A stretch of 7,250 nt of DNA from Sulfurimonas sp. (lineage in GTDB: Bacteria; Campylobacterota; Campylobacteria; Campylobacterales; Sulfurimonadaceae). The position numbers and the translations under genes were made by a program. The first letter of the stretch is position 1; each line of letters begins with the position of its first letter. Below, in pieces: positions 6,690-7,250 of the stretch. The stretch is from NCBI GenBank assembly GCA_026987995.1, contig JALSMC010000278.1, forward strand, positions 1 through 7,250, read 5' to 3'. The notes under the pieces were generated by a model, which saw only the letters and a program-made list of their open reading frames with translations, made no database searches and had not been told where the DNA came from.

Positions 6690-7250
6690 CTTAGTGTGGC
6701 ACGAGCAACATCTCTCTAAAAATGACAGGTCAAAAATCAAAAATCAAAAGCCATGTATACTTTGGTTTACGGGGCTGAGTGGGAGTGGAAAATCAACCAT
6801 TGCTAATGCCGTTGAAGCAAAGCTTTATGAGTTGCAAAAGCATACATATCTTTTAGATGGTGATAATATTCGTATGGGATTAAATAAAGGGCTTGGATTT
6901 TCGGATGCAGACAGGGTAGAAAATATTCGTCGAATCGGTGAGGTTGCAAAGCTTTTTGTGGATAGCGGGCTTATGGTACTGAGTGCATTTATATCTCCTT
7001 TTCAAAACGACAGAGACAGCGTAAGAAGAGTTGTGAAAGAGGGAGAATTTATAGAAGTTTTTGTAGATACACCTCTTGAAGTGTGCGAACAAAGAGATCC
7101 AAAAGGGTTGTACAAAAAAGCAAGAAATGGTGATATAACAAATTTTACAGGTATATCTTCACCTTATGAAGCACCAAAAAAAGCAGAAATTCATATAAAA
7201 ACAGATAAAATATCAATAGAAGCAAGTGTAGAGAAGATTATAGATTATTT
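6679..7250 (+). CDS. cysC: Adenylylsulfate kinase CysC (3' partial)
   Basis: This is a canonical APS kinase, phosphorylating the 3'-OH of APS to give PAPS, the donor for sulfotransferases and for assimilatory reduction. The frame is open from the ATG at 6679 through the window edge: 190 full codons, against about 200 for complete CysC, so only the extreme C-terminus is missing. Motifs are the P-loop GLSGSGKST (32-40), DGDNIR (60-65), [15 protein letters not shown] (71-85), [10 protein letters not shown] (103-112; Ser106 is the phospho-serine position, and Phe108-Gln109 replaces the usual Tyr-Arg) and [12 protein letters not shown] (155-166). The start overlaps the upstream kinase gene as ATGTCAAATAA. 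A heptamer repeat lies in the linker before the P-loop. An alternative to weigh is the Campylobacter CysC-like kinase that acts on a phosphoramidate nucleotide, but the adjacent cysDN favours APS. Confidence 0.93.
   Translation, partial: MSNNLVWHEQHLSKNDRSKIKNQKPCILWFTGLSGSGKSTIANAVEAKLYELQKHTYLLDGDNIRMGLNKGLGFSDADRVENIRRIGEVAKLFVDSGLMVLSAFISPFQNDRDSVRRVVKEGEFIEVFVDTPLEVCEQRDPKGLYKKARNGDITNFTGISSPYEAPKKAEIHIKTDKISIEASVEKIIDY
6730..6750 (+). repeat. Three tandem copies of a 7-base unit inside cysC
   Basis: TCAAAAA, TCAAAAA and TCAAAAG follow one another directly, encoding part of the lysine/asparagine-rich linker at residues 18-24, before the P-loop. Because the unit is not a multiple of three, gain or loss of one copy would shift the cysC frame. 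With only three copies this may be chance in AT-rich sequence. Confidence 0.6.

Overview
The window is a dense, one-directional (+ strand) surface-polysaccharide and sulfate-activation operon from an AT-rich bacterium. Its composition, the A/T-heavy codons and the tightly overlapping genes would fit a member of the Campylobacterota (Sulfurimonas/Sulfurovum-like). That placement is an impression from the proteins, not a demonstrated assignment.

Left half (1-3242): the complete dTDP-L-rhamnose pathway in the order rmlA-rmlC-rmlD-rmlB, with rmlA cut off at its 5' end by the window edge. All junctions overlap by 1-8 bases, so the four genes are almost certainly co-translated.

Right half (3232-7250): sulfate activation. 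cysD overlaps the end of rmlB by 11 bases. It is followed 1 base later by a cysN-type GTPase gene, then after a 70-base gap by a DUF2061-APS-kinase-like fusion. That gene overlaps by 11 bases a second, canonical cysC, which runs off the right edge. Together CysD and CysN make APS from sulfate and ATP, and CysC makes PAPS. The physical link to rhamnose genes, and the lack of any visible PAPS or sulfite reductase gene, suggest PAPS for sulfating a rhamnose-containing glycan rather than cysteine synthesis. This is inference.

The standout is the cysN gene. Its 582-residue product is about 105 residues longer than ordinary CysN. The extra C-terminus is not the familiar APS kinase of CysNC proteins. 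It reads as an entire PemK/MazF-like toxin protein fused in frame, with the family's RP, T-S and QLR motifs intact. The extension is about 27% GC against about 37% for the preceding CysN segment (hand counts), and it is followed by the only real gap in the operon. Both facts suggest that a toxin-type gene was inserted at the 3' end of cysN and captured by its reading frame. The second oddity is the tandem pair of APS-kinase-like genes, the first being membrane-anchored and carrying altered substrate-site motifs.
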